Shown: positions 1-9,600 of the stretch, one piece after another | How the letters are laid out: every line of letters starts with the position of its first letter | Position numbering within the stretch: position 1 is the first letter of the stretch | Assembly: GCF_000186865.1 (NCBI RefSeq) | Contig: NW_008705583.1 | Span: 502,412-566,411, forward strand | Length of the DNA stretch: 64,000 nt | Source: Aureococcus anophagefferens | Lineage: Eukaryota > Sar > Pelagophyceae > Pelagomonadales > Pelagomonadaceae | Direction: 5' to 3' | The notes under the pieces: model-generated | What the model was told of the DNA's origin: nothing | The model's input: only the letters and a program-made list of their open reading frames with translations | The model's database searches: none | Translations under genes and position numbers: made by a program

Positions 1-986
1 CAGAAGTCGGCGAAGCACAGAATCCACAGCTTCGGATGCATCGTGCCCTTCTCGAGGCGCGACCGCACGTGCTGCGACGCGCCGTCCTCGTAGAACTTCG
101 GGTGGACGATCGTGAAGGGGTTCGCCCGGCTGGCCGGGTGCACCGCCGGCGCGTACTTGGAGTGGTCGTACTCGTCGACGACGACGACCTTGCCCGGCGT
201 GTACACGCACGGCGACCCGCGCAACAGATGCGCCAGGAACTCGTAGTTGACGCCGTAGGACGTGAAGAGCGCCCGCTGGATCGACGGCGTGTGCCAGAGG
301 AGCTCCTCCGACGTCACGGTCTGCGCCTTGTAGGGCGCGTCGCGCGCGCCCTCCTGCGTGCGGATCTTCTCGTCGAGCTCGTTCATGATGAAGCCGTCGC
401 CGACGAAGACGCGCCGCGGCGGCGGATCCCGCGGCGGCGGCGCCGCCTTCGGGTCGACGCCCAGCGCGACCTTCAACGCGTGGCGCTCCTGTTCCTGCGC
501 CTCCAGAGCGAGTAAGCGGTCCCGCTCGAAGTTGCGCGCGACGGAGAGCTTGTCGCCGAGGTCCATCGCGCGCGCCATCGCGAGGTCCGCCTCGACGCTC
601 GGCGCGTCCTCCGCCGCGAGCTCCCGCGCGAGCGCCAGCGACCCATCGTCGCCGTCGGGCGTCACCTGCGCCGCGTGCAGCGACCGCGCGAACGCCTCGT
701 CCTGCTGCGTGACCAGCTCCGCGGCCGCGGCCGCCTGCTCGTCCTGCGCCGCGAGCTCCCGCGCGAGCGCAGCGTCGCCGCCGCCCTCGTCGTCGTCGAG
801 CTCGAACACGACCGCCGCGTCGCCGCCGTCGTCGTCGGAGTCGCACAGGTCGATCGCCTGTCGCTTTGAGACGCCCTGGTCGTCATCTAGCGCCTTGCGC
901 TTCGCGGGCCGCAGCGCCGCGCAAGCGGAGCACTGGAGAAAGGAGTCGCTCTCATTCAAAAGCGTGCACGTTCCGCAGACCCACAT
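1..986 (-). CDS. TDP1: TDP1-like tyrosyl-DNA phosphodiesterase with RanBP2 zinc finger and UIM-like helices (3' end cut by window)
   Basis: Partial gene, about 328 residues visible, starting at the ATG complementary to 984-986. Residues 1-27 form a RanBP2-type zinc finger (MWVCGTCTLLNESDSF then LQCSAC), which in other proteins binds ubiquitin or RNA. Residues about 70-135 hold three or four UIM-like helices (ALARELAAQDE, AFARSLHAAQ, LALARELAAED). The tail from about residue 190 resembles the first half of TDP1: a region ending NPFTIVHPKF and a GTMHPKLWIL stretch that matches the first catalytic HxK motif of this phospholipase-D-like enzyme. TDP1 removes stalled topoisomerase I from DNA 3' ends. 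The second HKD motif lies off the window. Inferred role: DNA-protein adduct repair targeted through ubiquitin. An alternative is a TDP1-like paralogue of unknown substrate. Confidence 0.78.
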   Translation of the reverse strand, partial: MWVCGTCTLLNESDSFLQCSACAALRPAKRKALDDDQGVSKRQAIDLCDSDDDGGDAAVVFELDDDEGGGDAALARELAAQDEQAAAAAELVTQQDEAFARSLHAAQVTPDGDDGSLALARELAAEDAPSVEADLAMARAMDLGDKLSVARNFERDRLLALEAQEQERHALKVALGVDPKAAPPPRDPPPRRVFVGDGFIMNELDEKIRTQEGARDAPYKAQTVTSEELLWHTPSIQRALFTSYGVNYEFLAHLLRGSPCVYTPGKVVVVDEYDHSKYAPAVHPASRANPFTIVHPKFYEDGASQHVRSRLEKGTMHPKLWILCFADF

Positions 987-1197
987 TGCGCGGCGAGGCG
1001 TCTGCGCGCGCGAGTGGTTTGATGTCGAGCCCTGCGGCGTTCGCGACGGCTGATTCTACTCAGTCGCGGGCCAGCGCGGCCGTGCGGGCTACAAGGAGCG
1101 CCGGCGCCCGGGATTGCTCCGCGGGAACCGCCTTCACCATCGCTTCACCGTCGCGGGACCGGCCAAAGTTTGTCAAAGATTGCCGGCTGGGCTGCCG

Positions 1198-2628
1198 ATG
1201 GCCGCGGCCGCCCGAGACGTCGACCATCACAAAGACGAGCTCTGGGCCTCGCTGGCGTCACCACCACCGGCCAAGGTCGAGTGCGGCCTGAGCGCCTGCT
1301 ACCAGCCCGACGACGCGACCGACAAGCCGAGGGACGGCCCTGGCTCGGTGATGCTCGGGCTGCCCGAAATGCTCCGGCGCGCGTCGAGCCGGTCGACGGC
1401 GCCGGACGAGAGCTACGAGCAGCCGCCGCCGCGGGCGCCGCCAACTTTGCGGACGCTCCACTCGCAGGGCGACGGCGACGGCGACGCGGGCGACGCGTTC
1501 GGCGAAAGCGACTCGACGGACACCGTCGAGTGCTGGCCGAGCGAGACGAGCTTCGAGGAGCGCGACCGGCGGGGCTTCTCCGAGGCCGGGCGCGCGCCGA
1601 CGCCGCCGCCGCCGCCGGCAGTGAAAGACGTCGACCTCCACGTGTCGCCGGCGTCGTCGACGCGCGACGAGCCGCCGGCGACGGTCGAGCACGACGTCGT
1701 CACCATCGTCGGCCGCGAGTCGCCCGTCGTCGGCCGCGAGTCGCCCGTCGTCGGCCGCGAGTCGCCCGTGTCCGCGGAGTACGTGCGGTCGAACAGCGAC
1801 GCGGGCGACCGACCCGCGGACCTGCCGACGCCCGCGGCGCGGCGCGCGCGGCCGCCGCCGGTCGAGACGCCCGCGGCGCCCGTCGAGGCGCCCGCGGCGC
1901 CGGTCGAGACGCCGGCCGTCGCCCTCGAGACGGGCGTCGAGGAGGCCAAGGAGAGCGCGACGCCGCGCGTCTTCGCGTGGTCGCGGAGCCTCGCGCGCGT
2001 CGTGTCCTTTGGCGCGCGGCGCCGGGGGCCGGACGCGCGGCTCCTGGCCGAATTCTTCGACGCGCCGTCCGCGGAGGACGCGCGGACGCTCGCGCTGCTG
2101 CGCGAGGGCATCGCGGTCATGCTCCACGCGCGCCTGCCGGGCACCGCGCGGCGCGTGTCGCTCGTGCACCGCGTGCTCCTGCTCCTCGAGGGCGACGACG
2201 GCGGGCGGTTGTGTTTGTGCGTTAGGGAGGGCCAGGCTTTGGTCGACGCGGACCACAACGGCTTCCGGTGCGGCGACGTCGACGCCGTCGGCCTGGGGCC
2301 CTGCACGGCGCAGCTCCACCTGTCGCTCGCGCGGCAGCACGGCGACCTGAGATGCGCCGACGCCGCGGACCACGGGAAGCGCGTCTTCTCCATCTTCGGC
2401 GAGGGCCGGTCCGTGGACCTGGAGATCGCGCTGCGGGGCAGCGCGCGGCGCGCCCAGGTCGTCACGGCCCAGGAGGCGGCCGTGGCCGTCGCGCGCGCGG
2501 TCCACAAGCGGTGCGCGCCGCGCGGCCTCGCGGCCGCGGTGTACCGCCGGCTCCTCGCGAGCGACGTCGAAACCCTCGCGGAGGACCACGAGGGCGCGTT
2601 CCTGCACCTCCACTACGCGCCCGGCTAA
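1198..2628 (+). CDS. Hypothetical protein with disordered N-terminus and PH-like C-terminal domain
   Basis: 476 residues. The ATG at 1198 (MAAAARDVDHHKDEL) is preferred because the frame upstream lacks protein-like composition. The first ~260 residues are acidic, Pro/Ser rich and probably disordered. They contain three exact VVGRESP copies and a P-A-A-P-V-E type repeat. From about residue 280 the sequence becomes globular: a helix around a LLREGIAVMLHARL stretch, then alternating beta-like segments (RRVSLVHRVLLLLEG, GGRLCLCVREG) and a final helix, as in pleckstrin-homology-like domains of signalling proteins. No catalytic motif is visible. The convergent minus-strand gene starts only 36 bp downstream. 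The open minus-strand frame over the same bases is Arg/Val/Ala rich and is treated as a shadow. Confidence 0.6.
   Translation: MAAAARDVDHHKDELWASLASPPPAKVECGLSACYQPDDATDKPRDGPGSVMLGLPEMLRRASSRSTAPDESYEQPPPRAPPTLRTLHSQGDGDGDAGDAFGESDSTDTVECWPSETSFEERDRRGFSEAGRAPTPPPPPAVKDVDLHVSPASSTRDEPPATVEHDVVTIVGRESPVVGRESPVVGRESPVSAEYVRSNSDAGDRPADLPTPAARRARPPPVETPAAPVEAPAAPVETPAVALETGVEEAKESATPRVFAWSRSLARVVSFGARRRGPDARLLAEFFDAPSAEDARTLALLREGIAVMLHARLPGTARRVSLVHRVLLLLEGDDGGRLCLCVREGQALVDADHNGFRCGDVDAVGLGPCTAQLHLSLARQHGDLRCADAADHGKRVFSIFGEGRSVDLEIALRGSARRAQVVTAQEAAVAVARAVHKRCAPRGLAAAVYRRLLASDVETLAEDHEGAFLHLHYAPG
1708..1770 (+). repeat. Three tandem 21-bp units coding VVGRESP
   Basis: Units at 1708-1728, 1729-1749 and 1750-1770 are identical apart from the last base, and lie in frame inside the PH-like protein gene. 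Identity at silent positions points to recent expansion. Confidence 0.9.
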
Positions 2629-2664
2629 CGCTGTTCCTAAAAATGGGGGGCCTCTCGAGAGCGC

Positions 2665-3651
2665 TCACGCCTTCGGCGGCGACGCCTTCGGCGACGCGGG
2701 CGGCTTCGGGCTCGCGTCGCCGGAAACGCCGTCGAGGCGCGTCGCCTGGTCGAGGAGCGCCGCCAGCAGCGCCTCCCGCGCCTGGAGCGCGTTGCACCGG
2801 TCCGTGGCCTCGTTGAGCGTGTCCGCGAGCTGCGCGGCGCGGACCTCCGCCTCCTTGGCGGCCGCGAGCTTCTTCGGGATGACCTTTTGGGTGGCGATGT
2901 AGCGCGCCTTGAGGGCCCAGAGGCCGCCGGCGTGGGCCGACGCGCCGCTGAGCGTCGTCGCCGCCGCGATCTGCGACGCGACGGCGCCCGCCGAGCTCGC
3001 GAACGTGCTCCGGTCGAACTGGTCGAGCTGCGCGCGGTCCACGTAGGCCGACGCGAGCACGCGGCCGCCGCCGCTGCAGGCCGTCTCGTCCGCCGGCGGC
3101 TTCTCCTTGGCGGGCAGGACCTTGTCCGCCGCGGACGCGACGGCGCGCCGCGCGCGGCCCAGGAGCTCGGAGCTCCGCCGCCGGAGCCGCGCGGCCCGGT
3201 CCTCCTCGGCGGGCGGCGGCAGGCCGTCGTCCATGGGCACGTAGGACCCGTGCTTGCTCGCCGCCGCGGGCTCTTTCTCCTTCGTCTCCTCCTTGGACGC
3301 GCGCGCGCGCTCGCGCGCCTTGCGGTCGTTCCGCTTCTCCAGCTTCCGCTCGACCTTCTCCTCGGCGCGCAGCTCGCGGTCGCCGCCGAGGTCCGCGTAG
3401 CCGTCGGGCGCGCCGAAGGCGTCCTTCGCCTCCTCGGCCGCGCGCTTCGCCGTGGTCGCGAGGCCGCCGAGGCTCGGGCCGGCCATGCCAGAGAGCTTGT
3501 CGCCGCTCAGGGACTGGCGCAGGCGCGCGATGCGCTCGCTGACGGAACCCCGCGTCTTATCCTCCTCGCTGCGCGTGTAGCCCTCCGAGCTCATGGCGCC
3601 GGTGGCGGTGCCGCCGCGGCCTCGTACGACCGAGGCGATGGCGTCTCGCAT
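2665..3651 (-). CDS. Hypothetical coiled-coil protein
   Basis: 328 residues from the ATG complementary to 3649-3651 (MRDAIASVVRGRGG); a second ATG at 3594 (MSSEGYTRSEED) is equally possible. The frame stays open upstream, but that sequence is Arg/Pro rich and looks noncoding. The protein is highly charged: a central Lys/Glu-rich helix (residues ~110-160), a Ser/Arg helix near 190-205, and a C-terminal coiled coil (AAAKEAEVRAAQLADTLNEA). It ends in an Ala/Ser/Pro/Lys tail with repeated PxASPK. A short hydrophobic stretch near residue 250 (AGAVASQIAAATTLSGA) is too polar for a clear membrane span. I do not recognise the family; it could be a vesicle or cytoskeletal adaptor. Confidence 0.6.
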   Translation of the reverse strand: MRDAIASVVRGRGGTATGAMSSEGYTRSEEDKTRGSVSERIARLRQSLSGDKLSGMAGPSLGGLATTAKRAAEEAKDAFGAPDGYADLGGDRELRAEEKVERKLEKRNDRKARERARASKEETKEKEPAAASKHGSYVPMDDGLPPPAEEDRAARLRRRSSELLGRARRAVASAADKVLPAKEKPPADETACSGGGRVLASAYVDRAQLDQFDRSTFASSAGAVASQIAAATTLSGASAHAGGLWALKARYIATQKVIPKKLAAAKEAEVRAAQLADTLNEATDRCNALQAREALLAALLDQATRLDGVSGDASPKPPASPKASPPKA

Positions 3652-3695
3652 GAGAAACTCGGCTCTGTGAGGTCGAAAACGCAAATCTGAGGCCA

Positions 3696-3706
3696 AAACG
3701 TTGAAG
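3696..3706 (-). promoter_or_regulatory. CTTCAACGTTT motif upstream of the coiled-coil gene
   Basis: On the minus strand this 11-mer lies about 45 bp upstream of the ATG at 3651. The identical 11-mer occurs upstream of the dynein gene at 6519-6529. Function is inferred only from position and recurrence. Confidence 0.25.
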
Positions 3707-3950
3707 CGACGTTGTAGTCCGGCGAGCGGCGTCAGTCGCTCGCTCGACGCGTACGCGACGTGGGGACACGCGTGAGCACCCCGAAGGCCACGCAGCTCTC
3801 CGGCCTCTCCGGAACTTCGAGCCGGCGGTCGCGCCGTCGAAGAGAGCGCGCGCGGCGAGCGCCCGCCCCGCGACACCGCGGCGCGCGGACCCGCGCGGCC
3901 GCGCGCCGGTCTTTCGACGACGCGCGCCGCGATGCATCGACACCACAGCG

Positions 3951-4307
3951 TTACTTCTCTAGCGAGCCGTCGTTGAGCGCGACGAAGAACGCGGAGAAGA
4001 GGAGGAAGCCCTGGCCGTGGAGCGTCTTCGCGAACAGGAAAGGGATGAGGCACGTGCAGATGAGCTCGTGGTTGTACTTTTGGACCGGCGCCTTGAGGTA
4101 GGGCAGCCAGAGCCACTTCCGCAGGTACCACCAGGTCGTGACGAGGATGACGAGCCACTTGACGAGCCAGAGGAAGAGCTCGCCGAGGTCCGCGGGTTCG
4201 ATCTCCTCCTCCTTGGGCTTCTCGGGCTCTTTCTCCGCGGCCGCCGGCGCCGGCGCCGCGCTTTCAGACTGCGCCGCCGCGGCCTTCATGCGCCGCGTCT
4301 CGACCAT
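3951..4307 (-). CDS. Small protein with two predicted membrane segments
   Basis: 118 residues from the ATG complementary to 4305-4307 (MVETRRMKAAAA); a second Met is at residue 7. The N-terminal third is Ala/Pro/Glu rich. Residues ~49-75 are strongly hydrophobic and Trp rich (LFLWLVKWLVILVTTWWYL), followed by a basic Arg-Lys-Trp turn, and a second hydrophobic segment spans ~85-110 (LICTCLIPFLFAKTL, FLLFSAFFVAL). This suggests a hairpin membrane protein with both ends on one side. The upstream in-frame extension is Arg rich and overlaps the divergent WW-domain gene, so the short start is preferred. Family unknown. Confidence 0.62.
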   Translation of the reverse strand: MVETRRMKAAAAQSESAAPAPAAAEKEPEKPKEEEIEPADLGELFLWLVKWLVILVTTWWYLRKWLWLPYLKAPVQKYNHELICTCLIPFLFAKTLHGQGFLLFSAFFVALNDGSLEK

Positions 4308-4433
4308 CGGACAGAAAGGGCTGGACCTCGTGTCGGGGCAGATCAGTGCTGGTTCAACAACCGAGCCGCTAATTAATAAACGGCGCTCGGACGATGCGCA
4401 CTCACCATCCCTAGATCGCTGCCCACATCGCCG

Positions 4434-5309
4434 ATGCCCAAGTCGCTGGCCGTCAACCAGCCGAAGACGCCGCGGACGGCGTCGAAAAAGCACGCCAACG
4501 GCGCCGACGACGCGGCGACGCGGGCGCGGCGGGAGGCGACGGCGGAGCGCGCGCGCGAGGCGCACCTGCGGAGCGAGCGGCGGGGCCGCGGCGCCGGCGA
4601 CGGCGAGCGGGCGGCGCTCCTGCGGCGCGTCGCGGCCGCGGAGGCCGAGGCCGCGGCGCTGCGCGCGGAGCGGGACGCGCGCGGCGGCGGCGCCGCGGCC
4701 GCGGCGTCCGCGGCGTCCGCGGCGCCGCGGCTGCTCGCGTCGCTCCTCGACGACGCGCGGGCCGCGGGCGCCGCGGACCCGCAGGCCGCCGCCGCCGAGG
4801 TCTTCGTGACGCTCCTGGAGCCGGACTGGCGCGCGTCGCTGCGCCGCGCGCTCGAGGGGCCCGCGCGGCGCGAGCGCGCGCCGTGGGAGCCCGCCGCGCC
4901 GGACGACCGCTGGGACGCGCGGCGCCCGCGTTCTTCGGGCGACGCGTCTGTGTCTCCGACGATGGACCGACAGGTCACGGGCGTCACGGGCATCTACGTC
5001 GACGACGAGTGGGTCCAATTCATGGACGACGAGACGCGGTGCTACTTCTACTACAGCACGCTCACGGGGCGCACGAAGTGGCAGCGGCCGGGCAACGCCG
5101 TCGCGTCGCCCCTGGAGCGCCGCGGCGGCGGCTCCGCGCTCGCGCGGGGCGCGCCGGCGCCGCCGCGGCCCTGGTCGCCGCCGGGATCGGCCGCGGGCCG
5201 GCCGCCGGCGCCCGCCGCGGCCGGGAACGGCCACATGCGCGCGACGCGGGGCGTCGTCCAGTGCGGCGCCCGGGACACGTCCTCCTTCGCGCCGGACAGC
5301 TTCCTCTAA
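4434..5309 (+). CDS. WW-domain protein
   Basis: 291 residues. The N-terminal ~120 residues are an Arg/Ala-rich helical region likely to form a coiled coil. A WW domain lies at residues ~183-215: DDEWVQFMDDETRCYFYYS followed by TLTGRTKWQRPGN shows the two signature tryptophans, the central aromatic block and the terminal Pro. WW domains bind proline-rich ligands. The tail is Pro/Gly rich and ends in SSFAPDSFL. It is divergent with the small membrane-protein gene (127 bp between ATGs). No catalytic domain is attached, so an adaptor role is likely. The frame is clean and the start ATG is the first in frame. Confidence 0.75.
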   Translation: MPKSLAVNQPKTPRTASKKHANGADDAATRARREATAERAREAHLRSERRGRGAGDGERAALLRRVAAAEAEAAALRAERDARGGGAAAAASAASAAPRLLASLLDDARAAGAADPQAAAAEVFVTLLEPDWRASLRRALEGPARRERAPWEPAAPDDRWDARRPRSSGDASVSPTMDRQVTGVTGIYVDDEWVQFMDDETRCYFYYSTLTGRTKWQRPGNAVASPLERRGGGSALARGAPAPPRPWSPPGSAAGRPPAPAAAGNGHMRATRGVVQCGARDTSSFAPDSFL

Positions 5310-5460
5310 TGGAACTTCTTAAGCCGGAGACGTTCAACATGGGCTGAACTTGCCCTGCAACCTCCTTTTACGCAACGATTGCTTCGGGCTGCTCCCTTGC
5401 GCTGGCGGTATGGGCGCGGCGGTGGCGGCGGTCCCCGCCGGCGTGCGCTGACCATACACG

Positions 5461-6468
5461 ATGCCGAAGCTCGTGCTCGAGCCAATAAAAGCGGAGAAGC
5501 CCAAAAAGAAGAAGAAGAAGCGCGAGGCGCCCGGCGAGAACCACTTCGCGGACCGCCAGGCGCGCATCGACGAGTACAACCGCATCCAGGCGCTGACGGA
5601 CGTCGAGGAGGCGGCCCTCAAGCGCGAGCTCCGGGAGAAGGAGGTCGCCGCGGTCGTCGAGAAGGAGACGCGGGAGAAGGAGGAGGCCAAGGCCGCGAAG
5701 CGGAACGCCGCGGACGCGGCGAAGCGGCACCGGCCGACGTTCGTGCGCACGCTCGACCTCAAGCACTACGCCGAGGTCAAGTGGCGGCGCATGTCCGTGC
5801 TCGCGGGCCTCGAGAAGGACGCCGGGAGCGGCAAGTCGAAGAAGCTCGGCTACGTCTACGACCAGGTGAGCCGCGGCAAGCTCTGCCTCGACAAGCACCA
5901 GACCATCCAGTTCTTCGAGAAGATCAACGGCGTCTCGCCGCCCGACGACGCCCTCGTCCACATCGGCGTCATCAAGCCCAACGGCAAGCTCAAGCACGGC
6001 CTCCCCCGGGACCAGCTCGACGACGTCGTCGCCAACTACAAGGAGTACATGGACAAGCGCAAGGACACGAAGAAGCGCCACAAGGCCTGGGTCGAGCAGT
6101 TCACGCTCTTCGACGTCGGCGAGAAGGGCTGGCTCGACGAGGCGGAGACGGAGAAGATGGTCTGCGCGGCGACAAAGACGCGGCGGCCCGACGAGTGGGC
6201 GCTCCGCAAGGCCTACAACCAGGTCGGCGGCAAGGCGCTCCGGTCGGGGGACGTCGAGGCCATGGAGGAGAAGGAACTCATCATGCAGTACGCGCCGGCC
6301 TTCCTCGACGCGTACGTGGAGATCATCGAGCCGGACAAGCTCCGCAAGCAGGAGAAGTTCGACCGCATCATGAACGTCCTGTCGTGCTGCTTCAAGCGCA
6401 AGAAGAAGAAAAAGGCCGCGGTCTACGCCGCCGACGGGCTGATGAACCCCGTAAAATTGAAGCACTAG
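5461..6468 (+). CDS. Charged EF-hand-like protein with Cys-Cys/polybasic tail
   Basis: 335 residues. It starts with a Lys-rich block (KPKKKKKKR) and a long charged helix (residues ~25-95). The middle (residues ~120-270) has helix-loop-helix units reminiscent of degenerate EF-hands: LGYVYDQVSRGKLCLDKHQT, and FTLFDVGEKGWLDEAETEKM, where FDVGEKGWLDEAE resembles a calcium loop missing some ligands. Near the C-terminus an LSCCFKRKKKKK stretch gives adjacent cysteines beside a polybasic run, a typical S-acylation and membrane-contact signal. I cannot name the family. A membrane-associated, possibly calcium-responsive role is inference. The dynein gene begins about 230 bp downstream on the same strand. 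Confidence 0.65.
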   Translation: MPKLVLEPIKAEKPKKKKKKREAPGENHFADRQARIDEYNRIQALTDVEEAALKRELREKEVAAVVEKETREKEEAKAAKRNAADAAKRHRPTFVRTLDLKHYAEVKWRRMSVLAGLEKDAGSGKSKKLGYVYDQVSRGKLCLDKHQTIQFFEKINGVSPPDDALVHIGVIKPNGKLKHGLPRDQLDDVVANYKEYMDKRKDTKKRHKAWVEQFTLFDVGEKGWLDEAETEKMVCAATKTRRPDEWALRKAYNQVGGKALRSGDVEAMEEKELIMQYAPAFLDAYVEIIEPDKLRKQEKFDRIMNVLSCCFKRKKKKKAAVYAADGLMNPVKLKH

Positions 6469-6518
6469 GACGATGGTCGGTTCCCCCCCAACGGCTCGAG
6501 GGACGGATTGCATATCCG

Positions 6519-6529
6519 CTTCAACGTTT
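6519..6529 (+). promoter_or_regulatory. CTTCAACGTTT motif upstream of the dynein gene
   Basis: An 11-mer identical to the one at 3696-3706, here about 170 bp before the preferred dynein ATG. Possibly a shared 5' element; position and identity are the only support. Confidence 0.25.
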
Positions 6530-6699
6530 CCTCTCGACGTTTCCCTCTCGGCTCGGCTCAGCGCTTGGGCTGTGTGCTGCCCGGCGCAGCCCTTCCGCGC
6601 GACGTGCTCGCGGGCGGCGCTCCGCACCCGAGGCCGCGCGGTTCCGGTTTCGCCGACGGACGGGCGCCGCCCGGAGCGGGTGGAGCCAGGCCCGGCGCC

Positions 6700-9600
6700 A
6701 TGACGTCGGGGGAGACGAGCGACTGGCCGCCGCCGCCGCCGGGCGGGGCGACGAGCCACCAGCGGGCCTACTTCAGCGAGCTCCTGAGCTATGGCCTCAA
6801 GCCCGAGGACGTCGTCTCCGAGAGCGTCTTCGAGATGGAGGACATGAAGACCCAGAAGCCGCCGCTCGCGGCCGCGTTCGCGGCCGACGGCGCGCTCGCG
6901 GACGTGCGGCCGACGAACGTGAGCGAGCTCGCCTTCGACAACCACGCCATCGAGCCCAAGGTCATCACGGCCTACAAGCCCAAGCCCGGCGGCATGCCGC
7001 GCAAGCTCGAGATCGAGCGGCGCAAGCGGCTCTACGCGGCGCAGGACATCGAGACGCTGCTCATGGCCAAGGGCATCGACTACAGCGTGCCCTACAGCTC
7101 CCAGCTGTTGGGCGGCAAGGGCGACGAGGGCGACGTGCCGCCGGGGTCGGCGCTGCCCCTGATCGTCTTCGACAACGGCGACTTCGAGGTCCACACGGCG
7201 GACGCGTGGCTCGCGATGGGCACGGACGACGCGGGCAACCAGCAGGGCCTGCCCTGCCGCGCGCTCCACATGCGCGACGAGGCGACGGAGCAGGGCGTCT
7301 GGCGCCGGGGCAAGGTCGTGTCCTACGACGCCGCCGCGGAGCGCTTCGGCGTCGCGTGGGACCCGGACGAGGGCGCGGCGCCGGAGACGGAGCCCGTCGA
7401 GCCGACGCCCGTGCACCGCATGCACATCTGCTTCGTCGCCGAGGACCCGTTTGTGTTCGTGGAGCGCGTCACGGACGCCCACGCGCGGCGCCGCGACGCC
7501 GAGGCCGTGCTGCTCCACAACCTGTACGTCGACTGCATGCCGACGGAGGGCACGAAGCCGCTGGACTCGGAGCTCTGCGGCCGCATCTTAGCCTTGGCCA
7601 TCAACACGAAGGCGCTGCGGCGCACGGCCCTCGAGACGTCGCGCGTCATCGCCGAGGTGAACACGGACTACACGCGGACGCTCAACAAGATCGTCTTCCG
7701 GGCGACGCACGCCGCGGAGGGCGACACGAACGAGCTCCTGCGGGCTATTGTATTGCCCCGCGAGGAGGCGAAGCCGCCGCCGCGGCGCCAGGGGACCATC
7801 GCGCTGCCGCCGGGCTACGACTTCGGCGTGGCCTACAAGGAGTTCCGCTTCCACTCGTGCCTCACGCGGCCCGAGATCATCAAGATCGTCGTCAACGTGA
7901 AGCAGGAGTGCCTGAAGGTCATGGCCCTGAGCTTCTTCAACTTCCTCACGAAGTCCGTGCGCGTCGAGGAGTTCGCGAACACGCAGCACGAGGCGACGCA
8001 GGCCGTCGCGGGCCGGCTCCGGGAAAGCTGGCCGTCGAACGTCTGCGGCCACGTGCGCCAGCAGCTCAAGGACGTCAAGAAGGGCTGGTTCAACCTCGAG
8101 GAGGCGAACAACGAGGTCTACGCCTTCTCCAAGCTGAAGAAGTTCCTGCAGTTCGTCAACTTCATGATGCAGGACTCGATGCGGTATTTAGTGGAAGACA
8201 GCATCCGCGCGTACGCGGCCTACCTCATCCGCGCCTGCGACTGCGACGTCGAGGTGCGCGGCTCCAACGACGTCACGACGACCTACCCGACGGCGGGCGT
8301 CGCGTCCAAGGCGAAGCGGCTGCCCCTGTTCCTCATCGACATCGTCATCGTCGGCGAGGGCGACGACAAAACCTTAGGCTACTCGTCGAACCTCGCGGCC
8401 TTCGAGGAGATCCCGTTGAAGCACTTCGACCAGGCCATCATCCAGACCCAGTCCATCGTCCAGGTCGAGCGCCGCGTGATGACGCGGCTCTTCTGGAGCC
8501 ACGACCCGATCATGACGTCCGTGCACCCCACGGAGCAGTGGGTCATCGACCTGCGGGCCGAGGTCGCGCAGACGCTGCGCGCGGCCGTCGCGCCGTTGGA
8601 GGCCTACCTGGCGACCTACGACGGGTTCCTCGAGTTCCTGCGGTTAGACGTCGACGCGTACATCGGCGACGCGGAGGCCAAGTGGGGCGGCCCGCCCCCG
8701 GGGCTGACGGAGGACGAGAAGAACGAGCTGGCGATCCCGCCCCTCGACGTGCCCGCGCTCAAGAGCCTCGCGGAGAAGCACCTCGGCGAGCAGAAGAAGG
8801 TCGAGGCGCTCATCCCGGAGACCGTCGCCGTGGGCCTCTTCGCCGTCTCGGGCAAGACCGTGGGCCGCATCCTCGCCGAGAAGCACGGCCGCATCGCGAA
8901 GATGCTGTTGGACCTCGTCGCCATCAAGACGAACCAGCACGCCGCGGACTCCACCGTGTCCTTCGGGGACATCATGCGCAAGTTGAACGCGAAGCCGACG
9001 AACATCGAGGAGCTCACGGAGCTCCGCGACTACATGGAGACGATCCCCGACGCGGTGTTTAAATTACAAAAGGTCATCGACACGTCCATGGAGAACTACG
9101 GCGTCCTCGAGGGCATCCTCTACAAGCTCGACCCGGGCGACTTCCGGCTCCGCTGGGAGGTCTTCGGCTGGCCGAAGAAGGTCGCGGACAAGTGCGAGGA
9201 GCTCGAGGAGCACTGTTTGAAACTCGAAAAGTCCTACGAGAACGACATGGAGGAGGCCCAGGGCGAGTTCCGCGAGCGCCTCCGGGGCTACATGGACGAG
9301 GTCGACAATTTAAGGACGTTCTACGACCTCAAGCTCGTGGACCAGGTCTCGGCGCACGTGCGGCGCATCAAGAAGGACCTGGCGTCCGCCGAGGACGAGG
9401 CGCGCCTCTTCAACTCGCGCGAGGCCCTCTTCAACAAGGAGGTGACGCAGTACGACCTCTTGCGCGACGTCGCGAAGAAGTTCGAGCCCTACGGCAACAT
9501 GTGGGAGCAGGTCGACCACTGGCTCCAGTACCACAAGAAGTGGATGAGCGACGACTTCCTGAAGCTCGACGCCGAGGGCATCGAGACGGACACGACGACG

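Noticed and set aside
1258..2613. Long open frame on the minus strand opposite the PH-like protein gene
   Set aside because: Composition is dominated by Arg/Val/Ala/Asp/Leu as expected for the reverse strand of GC-rich coding DNA. The plus-strand frame has balanced composition and a sensible domain end.
5379..9062. 1227-codon plus-strand frame overlapping the EF-hand-like and dynein genes
   Set aside because: Almost only Arg/Gly/Ala/Pro; an out-of-frame shadow of the dynein reading frame.
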